Shown: piece by piece, positions 34,080-42,423 of the stretch
How positions within the stretch are numbered: position 1 is the first letter of the stretch
Layout: each line of letters opens with the position of its first letter
Assembly: GCA_002239065.1 (NCBI GenBank)
Contig: MPNO01000027.1
Coordinates: 1-55,557 of the forward strand
Origin: Defluviicoccus sp. bin129
GTDB taxonomy: Bacteria > Pseudomonadota > Alphaproteobacteria > MPNO01
DNA length: 55,557 bases
Reading direction: 5' to 3'
Made by a program: the position numbers and the translations under genes
Notes under the pieces: model-generated
The model's input: only the letters and a program-made list of their open reading frames with translations
The model's database searches: none
Told to the model about the DNA's origin: nothing

Positions 34080-36151
34080 GGCGGGTCTCCCGCGTCGATG
34101 ACCAGGTTGCCGTGCGCTTCCACCGTGGCGCCCTGGCCGGCGAGCACGATGGTCGTCGAATCGAATTGCTGGATCGCGGCCGGGCCCGCGACCGCATCGC
34201 CGGCGCGGAGAAGCGCGCGGTCGTAGATCCTGCAGGGCACGAACCCGCCGGAAGCGAAATCGTAGAGCGGGCGCGCGCCGGTCTCCGCCCTTGCGGGATC
34301 GCCGTCGCCGGCCTCGATCCTCGGCAGTTCGAGCTTGGGAACCGCGATCTCGGCGATCACCCTGAAGGTCACCGTCTCGGCATCCTCGTCCGGCGCGCTC
34401 GCCCCGTAGACCCGGCCGTGCAGCGCGTCGAAGCGGGACTTGAGCGCCGCCTTCTCCGCCGCGTCGACCGGGCGGGCGAGGCAGTCGACGGCGAGCTGGT
34501 AGCCCTGGTGCAGGTAGCGCATGTCGATCTGGCGCCTGAGTGCGGCCTCCGCCTCGTCGAACCCCTCCTCGCGCACATCGGCCAGCGCGCGCGCCTCGAG
34601 ACCGGCGAACTCGTCCTCCATCGCGTCCGCCGCCAGCCCGGCCAGCACCGCCACCGAGGACTTGACGTAGACATGGCGCACGTCGGTCTGGAGCAGCCCG
34701 AAGGCCGAGTTGAGCCCGGGGGCGAGCGGCACCACCACCTGCGGGATGCCGACCTCGCGCGCCAGCGCCGCGGCATGCAGCGGCCCCGCCCCGCCGAAGG
34801 CGACCAGCGCGAAGTCGCGCGGGTCGGCGCCGCGGCGCTGGAAGGCGAGGCGCAGATCGACCGCCATGTTCGAATTCACGATGCGGACGATCCCGGCCGC
34901 CGCTTCGATGGCGTCGAGCCCGAGCGGGCCGGCCACGCGCTCCTCCACCGCCGCGCGGGCGAGTCCGGGGTCCAGGGTCATGCGCCCGCCGAGCACGCTG
35001 CCGGGGCCGAGCGCGCCGAGCAGCAAATTGGCGTCGGTCACCGTCGGTTCCGTCCCGCCGCTTCCGTAGCAGGCCGGTCCCGGGTCGGCGCCGGCGCTGC
35101 GCGGGCCGACCTTCATCAGCCCGTCCTTGCCGATATGGGCGACCGTCCCACCGCCGGCGCCGAGGGTGGCGACCGACAGCATCGGCGTGCCGATGTCCTG
35201 CCCCGCGATGCGCCCCGAATCGGTCTCCTCGATGCGCCCCCCGGCGATCACCGCGATATCGGTCGAGGTGCCGCCCATGTCGAAGGTGACCACGTCGGGG
35301 CGGCCCACCAGCGCGCCCAGCGCCCGTCCTGACACCGCGCCCGCCGCCGGCCCCGACAGGAGCGTCTGGTTGGGGAAGCGGGCGCCGAGCCCGATCCGCA
35401 TCAGCCCGCCATGCGACTGCATCAGGAAGAGCTGCGGGGTTTCGATCCCCGCGTCCGCCAGCGCCGCGCCGAGGCGCAAGAGGTAGCGTTCGACCCGGGG
35501 GCCGACATAGGCGTCGATCGCGGTGGTGGACAGCCTGGGGTATTCGCGGATCGTCGGCAGGATGTCGGACGACAGCGAGACCCGGAGTCCGGGCGCCTCC
35601 TCGGCGACGATCTCGGCGGTGCGGCGCTCGTGGGACGGGTTGCGGAAGCTGAACAGGTAGCAGACGGCGACCGACTCGATGCCCGTCCCGGCGAGCGCGC
35701 GCACCGCTTCGCGCAGCTTGTCCTCGTCGAGCGGGGTCAGCACCGCGCCCCTGTAGTCGAGGCGTTCGACCGCCTCGGCGGTGCGCGCCTGCGGCACCAG
35801 CAGGCGGGGCTTGCGGTAGAACGGGTCGAGCAGGTCGTCCGCGTCGGGCTGCGACCAGCCGCGCGCCTCGTAGACCGCGCGGAACCCCTCGGTGATCAGC
35901 AGCCCCGCCCGCGCCCCGTCCTCCTCGATCAGCGTGTTGGTGGCGACCGTCGTGCCGTGCACCAGGAAGCCGATCTCGCCGGGCGCGATGCCGGTGGCGG
36001 ACAGCTCGTCCAGCGCATCGATCACCGCGCGCGAGGGATCGTCCGGCACCGACGGCACCTTGACCGCGCGGCGCTCCCCGGTCGCGGCGCGATACGCGAT
36101 CAGGTCGGTGAACGTCCCCCCGGTATCGACCCCCACCATCCAGCCCGTCAT
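34076..36151 (-). CDS. hyuA: hydantoinase A / 5-oxoprolinase alpha-type subunit
   Basis: 691 aa from ATG 36151 (MTGWMVGVDTGGTFTDLIA); an upstream extension to 36220 is not family-like. The N-terminal ATP-binding actin-like fold shows VGVDTGGTFTDL, FLVHGTTVATNTLIE and TFDMGGTSTDIAVI, and GAGGGTVAHIGKDG follows. The C-terminal third matches the HyuA/oxoprolinase C-domain. Forms a two-gene operon with hyuB. Downstream of a palindromic repeat and an unassigned 400-bp gap. Confidence 0.92.
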   Translation of the reverse strand: MTGWMVGVDTGGTFTDLIAYRAATGERRAVKVPSVPDDPSRAVIDALDELSATGIAPGEIGFLVHGTTVATNTLIEEDGARAGLLITEGFRAVYEARGWSQPDADDLLDPFYRKPRLLVPQARTAEAVERLDYRGAVLTPLDEDKLREAVRALAGTGIESVAVCYLFSFRNPSHERRTAEIVAEEAPGLRVSLSSDILPTIREYPRLSTTAIDAYVGPRVERYLLRLGAALADAGIETPQLFLMQSHGGLMRIGLGARFPNQTLLSGPAAGAVSGRALGALVGRPDVVTFDMGGTSTDIAVIAGGRIEETDSGRIAGQDIGTPMLSVATLGAGGGTVAHIGKDGLMKVGPRSAGADPGPACYGSGGTEPTVTDANLLLGALGPGSVLGGRMTLDPGLARAAVEERVAGPLGLDAIEAAAGIVRIVNSNMAVDLRLAFQRRGADPRDFALVAFGGAGPLHAAALAREVGIPQVVVPLAPGLNSAFGLLQTDVRHVYVKSSVAVLAGLAADAMEDEFAGLEARALADVREEGFDEAEAALRRQIDMRYLHQGYQLAVDCLARPVDAAEKAALKSRFDALHGRVYGASAPDEDAETVTFRVIAEIAVPKLELPRIEAGDGDPARAETGARPLYDFASGGFVPCRIYDRALLRAGDAVAGPAAIQQFDSTTIVLAGQGATVEAHGNLVIDAGDPP

Positions 36152-36555
36152 GAAGCGCCGCCCTTTGCTGTCACGTGGCATAGTTGCGCCCCACGCCCCG
36201 GCGTCAACACCCCTCTCCATTCGTCATGTCGACCGGAGCCGCGTCGGAGCTCCGGTCGACATGACGGTTGGCGACGCCGCCCGCAAATCCGGAACCGGCA
36301 TGTCCATTCCCGCAAACGGCATTTGTTCTGTCGCCGGGCCGGAAGGAATGTCTGGCGCTGTGCCGGCCGGTCGAACGGCCGGGCGGGGAGGAAGGGTTTG
36401 CCTTTCCCGGTCGTTGCGGGGTCTTGCCGTTCGGTTGCCCCGGCTTGCGCTCCTCCCGCCCCGGACCGGCGAACCGGTTGATCGGCGAAACCCGCGAACC
36501 ATACCGTCCATGATGTCTGGGCGGCATCCGATGGTTCCGCTGCGGAGGACGAGAA
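36152..36555. other. 404-bp divergent intergenic region with a long perfect palindrome
   Basis: Between hyuA and the AraC-STAS gene. Apart from the palindrome at 36222-36266 I see no gene. It should hold promoters for both directions. GCGGAGG at 36542-36548 is the ribosome binding site of the AraC-STAS gene. Confidence 0.5.
36222..36266. repeat. palindromic intergenic repeat, CATGTCGACC variant
   Basis: CGTCATGTCGACCGGAGC (36222-36239) and its exact 18-bp complement GCTCCGGTCGACATGACG (36249-36266) with a 9-base loop: a very stable hairpin. The arms match the repeats at 40.52-40.73 kb except for one base (CATGTCGAC against CATTTCGAC), so this is one member of a dispersed repeat family. Confidence 0.85.
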
Positions 36556-37842
36556 ATGGCCCGTTTGGGCGGACATTCGAGCGCCAAGTACACCACCGGG
36601 ACGCTGCTCGGGAGCAGCGCCGGCCGGGGCTGGGACGGGCTGCTGGCCGAGCGCTGGCGCAATTCGCCAGGCGATCTCGGCGAGGTCGAAATCCGCGACA
36701 CCGAAGTCATCGTCATGATCCGGGGCAATCTGCGGATCAGGCGGCGGGGCGACGGCAAGCTCGAGCATTGCCACGCGGTCCCCGGCACGGTCTGGCTCTG
36801 CCCCGACGGGGTTCGCGAGGACATGATCCGGCTCTACGGCGAAGTCCGCGAGAGCATCCACTTGTTCCTGCCAGCCTCGCCGCTGTCGGCGACGGCGCTC
36901 GGGGAAATCGGCGTCGATCCCGCCAGGGTCGGGCTGCATTACGAGGGCGGGTTCCGCGATCCCCTGATCGAACGGATCGCGTGGGCGATCCGGGCCGAGA
37001 TGCTCGATCCGGCGCCGGCGGGAAACATGCTGGTCGAGACCCTGGCCCGGGCGCTCGGCGTTCACATTCTCAGGCATCACTCCAATCTGAAGCCCGCTTC
37101 GGCCCCCCTGCCGACGGTGCGCGGCGCGCTCGATCCCCGGCGGCTCCGCCGCGTGGTCGACTTCATGGACGCCCATCTCGGCGAAGAGCTGACGATCGAG
37201 CGGTTGGCGAAAGAGGCCTGCCTGAGCCCGTTCCACTTCGCACGCGCCTTCAAGGCGGCAACCGGGACGGCGCCGCACCGCTATGTCACGGTCCGGCGGA
37301 TCGACCGGGCCAGGACGCTGATCGCCGGGGGCACGCTTTCCCTCGCCGGGATCGCCGCGGCGTGCGGCTTCACTTCTCAGGCCCATTTCACCCGGTCGTT
37401 CAAGCGGTTCGTCGGGGCCACGCCGGGCGAATACCGTGGCGCTTGCGGCGGGGCCGCGGATCCCCGTGAGGTGTCGTGCGGGAGCGCCACGATGAACCTC
37501 GCCACCGAACGGCAGGGCGACGTGCTGATCGTCGGGGTGAGCGGCCGGATCGATGCGGCCGGCGGCGAGGCAATACGGGAGGCGATCGGCGAAACCGACC
37601 GGGCGGTGCTCCTCGACCTGGAAGGCCTCGCCCATATGGGAAGCACGGGGCTGCGCGCGATCCTCCTGATCGCCAAGGACCTCGCCAATCGGGATGCCCG
37701 GCTGGTCCTCTGCGCGCTGCCCGCCCCCATCCGCAGGGTGTTCGGGATCACCGGCTTCGAACGGTTGCTGCCGATCCACGAGACCCGGGCGGACGCGCTC
37801 GCCTCGCTGGCAGGGTGTCGGGGCGGCGCTCAGGCGCCGTAG
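36556..37842 (+). CDS. AraC-family regulator fused to a C-terminal STAS domain
   Basis: 428 aa from ATG 36556, with GCGGAGG upstream. Residues ~1-180 form a sensory domain, ~195-297 the AraC double helix-turn-helix (LTIERLAKEACLSPFHFARA and LAGIAAACGFTSQAHFTRSF, ending TPGEYRG). After a short linker, residues 313-420 form a STAS (anti-sigma factor antagonist) domain: VLIVGVSGRIDAAGG, VLLDLEGLAHMGSTGLRAIL, with the phosphorylatable Ser/Thr position at GSTGLR. STAS is unusual on an AraC protein. Residue 313 is Met (37492) and has GGGAG 7 bases upstream, so a free STAS protein could also be made. Overlaps the convergent tetR gene by 13 bases. Confidence 0.85.
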   Translation: MARLGGHSSAKYTTGTLLGSSAGRGWDGLLAERWRNSPGDLGEVEIRDTEVIVMIRGNLRIRRRGDGKLEHCHAVPGTVWLCPDGVREDMIRLYGEVRESIHLFLPASPLSATALGEIGVDPARVGLHYEGGFRDPLIERIAWAIRAEMLDPAPAGNMLVETLARALGVHILRHHSNLKPASAPLPTVRGALDPRRLRRVVDFMDAHLGEELTIERLAKEACLSPFHFARAFKAATGTAPHRYVTVRRIDRARTLIAGGTLSLAGIAAACGFTSQAHFTRSFKRFVGATPGEYRGACGGAADPREVSCGSATMNLATERQGDVLIVGVSGRIDAAGGEAIREAIGETDRAVLLDLEGLAHMGSTGLRAILLIAKDLANRDARLVLCALPAPIRRVFGITGFERLLPIHETRADALASLAGCRGGAQAP

Positions 37843-38435
37843 ATCAGCAGGAAGACCCGGGTGGCGCGCCGCGCCCGGCTTTCCAGCGCGACGCCGTCCG
37901 GCGGCGCCATGACGCCGAGCAGTCGGCGCACCTGCGCATCGCCGATCAGCAGGCCGATGAAGGCCTCCGCCGCCTGTTCCGCGTCGTCGAAGGCGAGCGC
38001 GCCCGCCGACCGGCGGCCTTCGAGATAGCGGACGAAGACCGGAAGCGTGGCCTCGCGCCCCGACCCGGCGAGAATCCGGGCGAGCTCCGGCGACGTCCGC
38101 GCCTCGGAGATCGCCGCCCGATTGATCGCGACCGCGCTCTCGCCCAGCAGCAGCCCGGCCAGCGCGCGGCCGAATTCGGCGAGCGCCTCGTCGACCGGCG
38201 CGTCGCCGTCGAGATGGGCCTCGACCGCGGAACGCACGGTGTCCGCGTTGCGCCGGATGACCGCCTGGAACAGCCCCGGCTTGCTGCCGAACCAGGCATA
38301 CAGCGTCTCCTTGGACGCCGAGGCGCGCCGCGCCACTTCCAGCATCGTGGTGCCGCGGTAGCCGTATTCGGCGAGCGTCGCCACCGCCACGTCGAGAATG
38401 CGGTCGCGACGTGTCGCGCGGGACGTCTCCTTCAT
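37830..38435 (-). CDS. TetR-family repressor
   Basis: 201 aa from ATG 38435 (MKETSRATRRDRILDVAV). The helix-turn-helix is clear: LAEYGYRGTTMLEVARRASASKETLYAWFGSKPGLF. The C-terminal ligand domain is unremarkable. Divergent from a DUF1772 membrane protein; two similar palindromes lie in between, so it probably represses itself and that gene. Confidence 0.92.
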   Translation of the reverse strand: MKETSRATRRDRILDVAVATLAEYGYRGTTMLEVARRASASKETLYAWFGSKPGLFQAVIRRNADTVRSAVEAHLDGDAPVDEALAEFGRALAGLLLGESAVAINRAAISEARTSPELARILAGSGREATLPVFVRYLEGRRSAGALAFDDAEQAAEAFIGLLIGDAQVRRLLGVMAPPDGVALESRARRATRVFLLIYGA

Positions 38436-38468
38436 GCCGCGGGCCTCGAAAACGGCTCGTTGACAGAA

Positions 38469-38513
38469 CCGTACTTGCTGGTACGCTGCAGTCAACCGTA
38501 CCGACCGGTACGG
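38469..38513. promoter_or_regulatory. two TetR-type operators
   Basis: CCGTACCGACCGGTACGG (38496-38513) has perfect 7-bp arms; CCGTACTTGCTGGTACG (38469-38485) is a second site with arms CCGTAC/GGTACG. Centres are about 27 bp apart. They lie between the tetR and DUF1772 starts, in the position of a shared divergent promoter. Confidence 0.75.
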
Positions 38514-38533
38514 GAATTGCCTGGAGGTCCACC

Positions 38534-39061
38534 ATGTCTGACCGGGCGAGGCTTGTTGCGCCGCTGGCGATCCTGGCCCTGCTGTTCTCGGGGGCGATCT
38601 TCGGCTTCTTCTTCGCCTGGGTGTGCTCGACCATGTGGGGGCTCGACGCGGCCGATCCCGAAGTCGCCATCGCCGCCATGCAGGCGATGAACGCGAGCGT
38701 CCGCAACCCGGTCTTCGCGCCGGCCTTCTTCGGCACGCCGGCGGTGCTGGCGGCGGCGGCGGTGGCCGCGTGGACGGTCGCGGAGCGGCGCGCCGCGGCT
38801 CTCTTCGGGGCGGCCACCGGCCTCTACGTCCTGGGCGCCATGGTCCCGACGGTCGCGGTCAACGTGCCGCTGAACGAGGCGCTGGCCGTGGTCGAGCTTC
38901 CGCTCGATCCCGCCCGCGCCGGCGAGGTCTGGCAGTCCTACTCGCAGCCCTGGCAGGCCTGGAACACGCTGCGCGCGGTGGCCGCCGGCATCGCGCTGCT
39001 GCTCGCCGGGTGGGCCGTGCTCGGCATGGGGCGAGTTGTGGGACGCCCGGGCCGCGGCTAG
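38534..39061 (+). CDS. DUF1772 (anthrone oxygenase-like) membrane protein
   Basis: 175 aa from ATG 38534 behind TGGAGG. Four hydrophobic segments; the family signature 'AMNASVRNPVF' and 'VNVPLNEAL' are present, with the C-terminal WQAWNTLRAVAAGIALLL. DUF1772 includes fungal anthrone oxygenases; bacterial members have no firm function and are commonly controlled by TetR or AraC neighbours, as here. Confidence 0.8.
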   Translation: MSDRARLVAPLAILALLFSGAIFGFFFAWVCSTMWGLDAADPEVAIAAMQAMNASVRNPVFAPAFFGTPAVLAAAAVAAWTVAERRAAALFGAATGLYVLGAMVPTVAVNVPLNEALAVVELPLDPARAGEVWQSYSQPWQAWNTLRAVAAGIALLLAGWAVLGMGRVVGRPGRG

Positions 39062-39093
39062 AGTCGGCGCGGACCGCAAACCGGAGAACCGAC

Positions 39094-39495
39094 ATGGCCG
39101 CCGCGACACCGATGCTCAAGGAACAGGATTCGCTCGCGCCGCTCGCCTCGCGCTTCGTCGAGGTGGATTCGATCCCCTGGAAGCCCACCCAATGCGACGG
39201 CGTGGAGATGAAGATCCTGCTGGAGGACCCCGACTCGGGGCTGATGACGGCGCTGTTCCGCTGGCAGCCCGGCGCCCGACTGCCGCTGCACGAGCATGTC
39301 GAGATCGAGCAGACCTACGTGCTCGAAGGCAGCATTCTCGACGATGAGGGCGAGGTGACGGCGGGCAACTATGTCTGGCGCCCGGCCGGCAACCGCCACG
39401 AGGCCGTGGCGCCGAACGGCGCGCTGGTGCTCGGCATGTTCCTCAAGCCCAACAAATTCCTCGACGGCGACCTCGAGGGGCAGGAACTCAAGTAG
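39094..39495 (+). CDS. cupin-domain protein
   Basis: 133 aa from ATG 39094. Single cupin: motif 1 PGARLPLHEHVEIEQTYVLEGS (two His and Glu metal ligands), motif 2 AGNYVWRPAGNRHEAVAP. Close to ChrR-type and 2,4-dihydroxyacetyl-dioxygenase-like cupins. Immediately upstream of an amidohydrolase on the same strand (11-bp gap), so the two may handle the same, probably aromatic or dicarbonyl, substrate. Confidence 0.85.
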   Translation: MAAATPMLKEQDSLAPLASRFVEVDSIPWKPTQCDGVEMKILLEDPDSGLMTALFRWQPGARLPLHEHVEIEQTYVLEGSILDDEGEVTAGNYVWRPAGNRHEAVAPNGALVLGMFLKPNKFLDGDLEGQELK

Positions 39496-39506
39496 CGGGG
39501 TGGGCC

Positions 39507-40472
39507 ATGGCGACGGCGGACGGATCGCGGGTCATCGCGATCGAGGAGCATTACTTCGACCCCGAGCTGGCGGCGCTGTTCGCCGGGCGCGACGACCGGA
39601 TGCCGCCGCCGATCAGGGATCGCCTGCTCGATGTGGGCGCGCTGCGGCTGGCCGAGATGGACGGGGCCGGCATCGACGTCCAGGTGTTGAGCCACGGCGC
39701 GCCGGCCACCCAGAAGCTCGACCCGGGGAGCGCGGCGGAGATCGCGCGCGGCGTCAACGACCGGCTCGCCGGGATAATCGCCGCCGCCCCCGACCGCTTC
39801 CAGGGTTTCGCGGCGCTGCCCACCCCCGACCCGGCGGCGGCGGCCGACGAGCTCGACCGCTGCGTCGGCGAGCTCGGCTTCAGGGGCGCGATGGTGCACG
39901 GGCTCACCCACGGCGCCTTCCTCGACGAGCAGCGCTTCTGGCCGATCTTCGAGCGCGCAGCCGCGCTCGGCGTGCCGGTCTACATGCACCCCTCGATCCC
40001 GCACGAGGATGTGATCGCGGCCTACTACGCCGACTATATCGGCGAGTTCCCCGGCCTCCTGACCGCCGGCTGGGGCTTCACCGTGGAGACCGCGACCCAG
40101 GGCATCCGCCTGGTGCTGTCGGGCGTGTTCGACGCCTGCCCGGACCTGAAGATCGTGCTCGGCCATCTCGGCGAGGGGCTGCCGTTTCTCCTGTGGCGCA
40201 TCGACCAGGCGCTGTCGCGCACCGAATCGCGGCTCGCATCCTTCCGCGAGACCTTCCGCGAGCATTTCTACATCACCACCAGCGGCAACTTCTCAGACCC
40301 GGCGCTGTTGTGCAGCGCGCTGGAGATGGGCACCGACCGCATCCTGTTCTCGGTCGACTACCCCTTCGTCGCCAGCAGGGACGGGACGGACTGGATGGAG
40401 CGCATCCCGTTCGCCACCGAGGACCGCCGCAAGATCCTGCACGGCAACGCCGAGCGCCTGCTGGGGCTGTGA
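39507..40472 (+). CDS. amidohydrolase-2 family decarboxylase-like protein
   Basis: 321 aa, TIM-barrel metal enzyme. N-terminal motif is IAIEEHYFDPE rather than HxH; this Glu-x-His form occurs in gamma-resorcylate and 5-carboxyvanillate decarboxylases. Other metal-site pieces: VYMHPSIPHED, IVLGHLGEGLPFLLWR and SVDYPFVASRDG (catalytic Asp). A non-oxidative decarboxylase of a hydroxybenzoate-type acid is a reasonable guess; hydrolase activity is possible. Linked to the cupin gene. Confidence 0.82.
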   Translation: MATADGSRVIAIEEHYFDPELAALFAGRDDRMPPPIRDRLLDVGALRLAEMDGAGIDVQVLSHGAPATQKLDPGSAAEIARGVNDRLAGIIAAAPDRFQGFAALPTPDPAAAADELDRCVGELGFRGAMVHGLTHGAFLDEQRFWPIFERAAALGVPVYMHPSIPHEDVIAAYYADYIGEFPGLLTAGWGFTVETATQGIRLVLSGVFDACPDLKIVLGHLGEGLPFLLWRIDQALSRTESRLASFRETFREHFYITTSGNFSDPALLCSALEMGTDRILFSVDYPFVASRDGTDWMERIPFATEDRRKILHGNAERLLGL

Positions 40473-40888
40473 GAGGGGGGCGACGACACCACGGGTGTGC
40501 AGCACGGCGGCCCCACCCCGTCATTTCGACCGGAGCCGTGCGCAGCACGGCGGTCCCCTCGTCATTTCGACCGGAGCCGTGCGTCAGCACGGCGCAGTGG
40601 AGAAACCTCGTCCCCATGGGGCAGGGAGGTTTCTCCGCTGCGCGCTTCGCGCTCCGGTCGAAATGACGAGGGGTTGCCCATGGGGCAGGGAGGTTTCTCC
40701 GCTGCGCGCCTTCGGCGCTCCGGTCGAAATGACGAGTGGGGCGGGCGCGGGATCGAGGTCCGGGGGTTGAGCGCGGACGCGGCGTGGGCGCTCCGCCCCG
40801 CCATTGCCAACCGCGCCGCCACGGGTCAGGATCGTGGCCTGCCGGCCGCTCGCGGCGGGCACCATCGTCACTGAAGGGAGGGACGGGG
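40473..40888. repeat. 416-bp intergenic region built of GTCATTTCGACCGGAGC palindromic repeats
   Basis: The 17-mer GTCATTTCGACCGGAGC occurs at 40520-40536 and 40561-40577, and its complement GCTCCGGTCGAAATGAC at 40651-40667 and 40717-40733. GGAGAAACCTC (40599-40609) pairs with GAGGTTTCTCC (40626-40636). A ~65-bp unit with CCATGGGGCAGGGAGG is repeated tandemly (about 40612-40672 and 40674-40735). A mobile or dispersed intergenic repeat; no protein coding. GAAGGGAGGGACGGGG before 40889 is the next gene's ribosome binding site. Confidence 0.85.
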
Positions 40889-41929
40889 ATGTCCAGACAT
40901 TTGACCACCGGCGTCGCGCTCGCCGCCGCCGCCGTGCTCACGGCCGGCGGGGCGCTGGCGCAGGACAAGCACACGCTCAAGGTCGCGCTGTTCTCGCCCG
41001 AGCCGTCGACCGCCTCGATCTGGTTCAAGAAGACCCAGGCCGAAATCGCCGAGAAGTCCAAGGGCCGGCTCGAGATGCAGATATTCTACGGCTCGTCGAT
41101 GGGGCCGATGCCGCGGCATTACGACCTGGCGCGCAAGGGCGTCGCCGACATGTCGTTCTTCCAGCACGGCGTGACCCCGGGCCGCTTCCCGCTGACAGAG
41201 CTGACCCACGCGCCGTATCTGTTCCCGCCGGGCGCCAAGGGGGCGGTGGTCGGCGCCAAGGTCGCGGGCGACCTGTTGCCCAAGTACTTCCAGGCCGAGC
41301 ACGAGGCGGCCGGCACCAGGGGGCTGTGGATCGTCTTCAACCGGCCGTCCGGGGTGTACGATTCGGAGAAGCCGATCGTCTCGGTCGGCGACCTCAACGG
41401 GCGGCGCTACCGCGCGCCGACGCCGACCGACGTGCTGATGATGAAGGCGCTCGGCGCCGCCCCGATCGGCATGCCGGCGACCCACATGGCCGAGTCGCTG
41501 CAAAAGGGCACGATCGACGGCGTGGTGACCGACCCGATGGGCATCTTCGCCTTCAAGCTCGGCGGGCTGGTCAAGCACTACACGCCGATGTTCATCTCGG
41601 TCATCAGCTTCGGGCTCGCGCTCAACCCGAAGGCCTATGACAAGCTGCCCGGCGACCTCAAGCCGCTGGTCGACGCGATGGGGACCAAGGAGGCCGGCGT
41701 CAGCATGGCGACCTCCGCCTGGGGCGGCGACCCGCCGCCGTTCACCAAGTACATGAACGGGCTCGGGCTCAACCGGGTCTCGCTGCCGGCCGCCGCCGAC
41801 AACGAGATGCGCGCGCTGGCCGAGAAGATCATGGGCGAGCGCATCGCCGCGCTGGAGAAGAAGGGGCTGGCGGCGCGCAAGGTGTATGACGAGCTGAAGG
41901 CGCTGTCGGCCAAGTACTCGGCGATGTAA
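40889..41929 (+). CDS. TRAP transporter solute-binding protein (second system)
   Basis: 346 aa from ATG 40889 behind AAGGGAGGG. Sec signal peptide MSRHLTTGVALAAAAVL...ALA-Q, unlike the Tat signal of the first system. DctP-fold markers: YRAPTPTDVLMMKALGAAPIGM and SLQKGTIDGVVTDPMGIFAF. Its operon partners follow at 41938 and 42420. The ligand is unknown; it is not closely similar to the 20.9-kb protein. Confidence 0.9.
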   Translation: MSRHLTTGVALAAAAVLTAGGALAQDKHTLKVALFSPEPSTASIWFKKTQAEIAEKSKGRLEMQIFYGSSMGPMPRHYDLARKGVADMSFFQHGVTPGRFPLTELTHAPYLFPPGAKGAVVGAKVAGDLLPKYFQAEHEAAGTRGLWIVFNRPSGVYDSEKPIVSVGDLNGRRYRAPTPTDVLMMKALGAAPIGMPATHMAESLQKGTIDGVVTDPMGIFAFKLGGLVKHYTPMFISVISFGLALNPKAYDKLPGDLKPLVDAMGTKEAGVSMATSAWGGDPPPFTKYMNGLGLNRVSLPAAADNEMRALAEKIMGERIAALEKKGLAARKVYDELKALSAKYSAM

Positions 41930-41937
41930 GCCCGCCG

Positions 41938-42423
41938 ATGCACGGCTTCGCCCTCGCGGCGGCGCGGCTGCTGACCCGCGTCGCCGCGCTCTTCCTGCTC
42001 GCCATGATGGCGCTCAACGTGGTCGATGTGGGGCTGCGGTCGGGCTTCAACGCGCCGATCTTCGGCACCTACGAGATCATCGAGTTCCTGCTCGCCGCCG
42101 TCGCCTTCCTCGCCATCCCCGAGGTGTTCCTGCGCGACCAGCACATCACCATCGAGCTGATCGACCAGGTGATCCCGGAGCAGGCGGTGCGCTGGCTCAA
42201 GCTGATCGGCACCTTCGTGGCGCTGGTCTTCGTCGCCCTGCTGACCTGGCACATGACCCAGCCGGCGCGCGAGTTCGTCCAGTTCAACGACGTGACCATC
42301 GACCTCCATCTGCCGATCATCTGGAAGGCCGCCCTCGTGCTCGCCGGCTTCGCCGCCGCCGCGGTCGCGGTCGCGGTGATGTTCCTGCGCGAACTCTCCG
42401 CGCTCGGCGGGCGCGCCGGATGA
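41938..42423 (+). CDS. TRAP transporter small permease subunit (second system)
   Basis: 161 aa, four hydrophobic segments. DctQ features: GTYEIIEFLLAAVAFLAIPEVFLRDQHITIELID. Eight bases after the binding-protein gene; the stop overlaps the dctM start (ATGA at 42420-42423). Confidence 0.9.
   Translation: MHGFALAAARLLTRVAALFLLAMMALNVVDVGLRSGFNAPIFGTYEIIEFLLAAVAFLAIPEVFLRDQHITIELIDQVIPEQAVRWLKLIGTFVALVFVALLTWHMTQPAREFVQFNDVTIDLHLPIIWKAALVLAGFAAAAVAVAVMFLRELSALGGRAG

Noticed and set aside
40520..40735. CRISPR array or transposon ends
   Set aside because: Repeats are inverted pairs without unique spacers of constant length and without cas or transposase genes.
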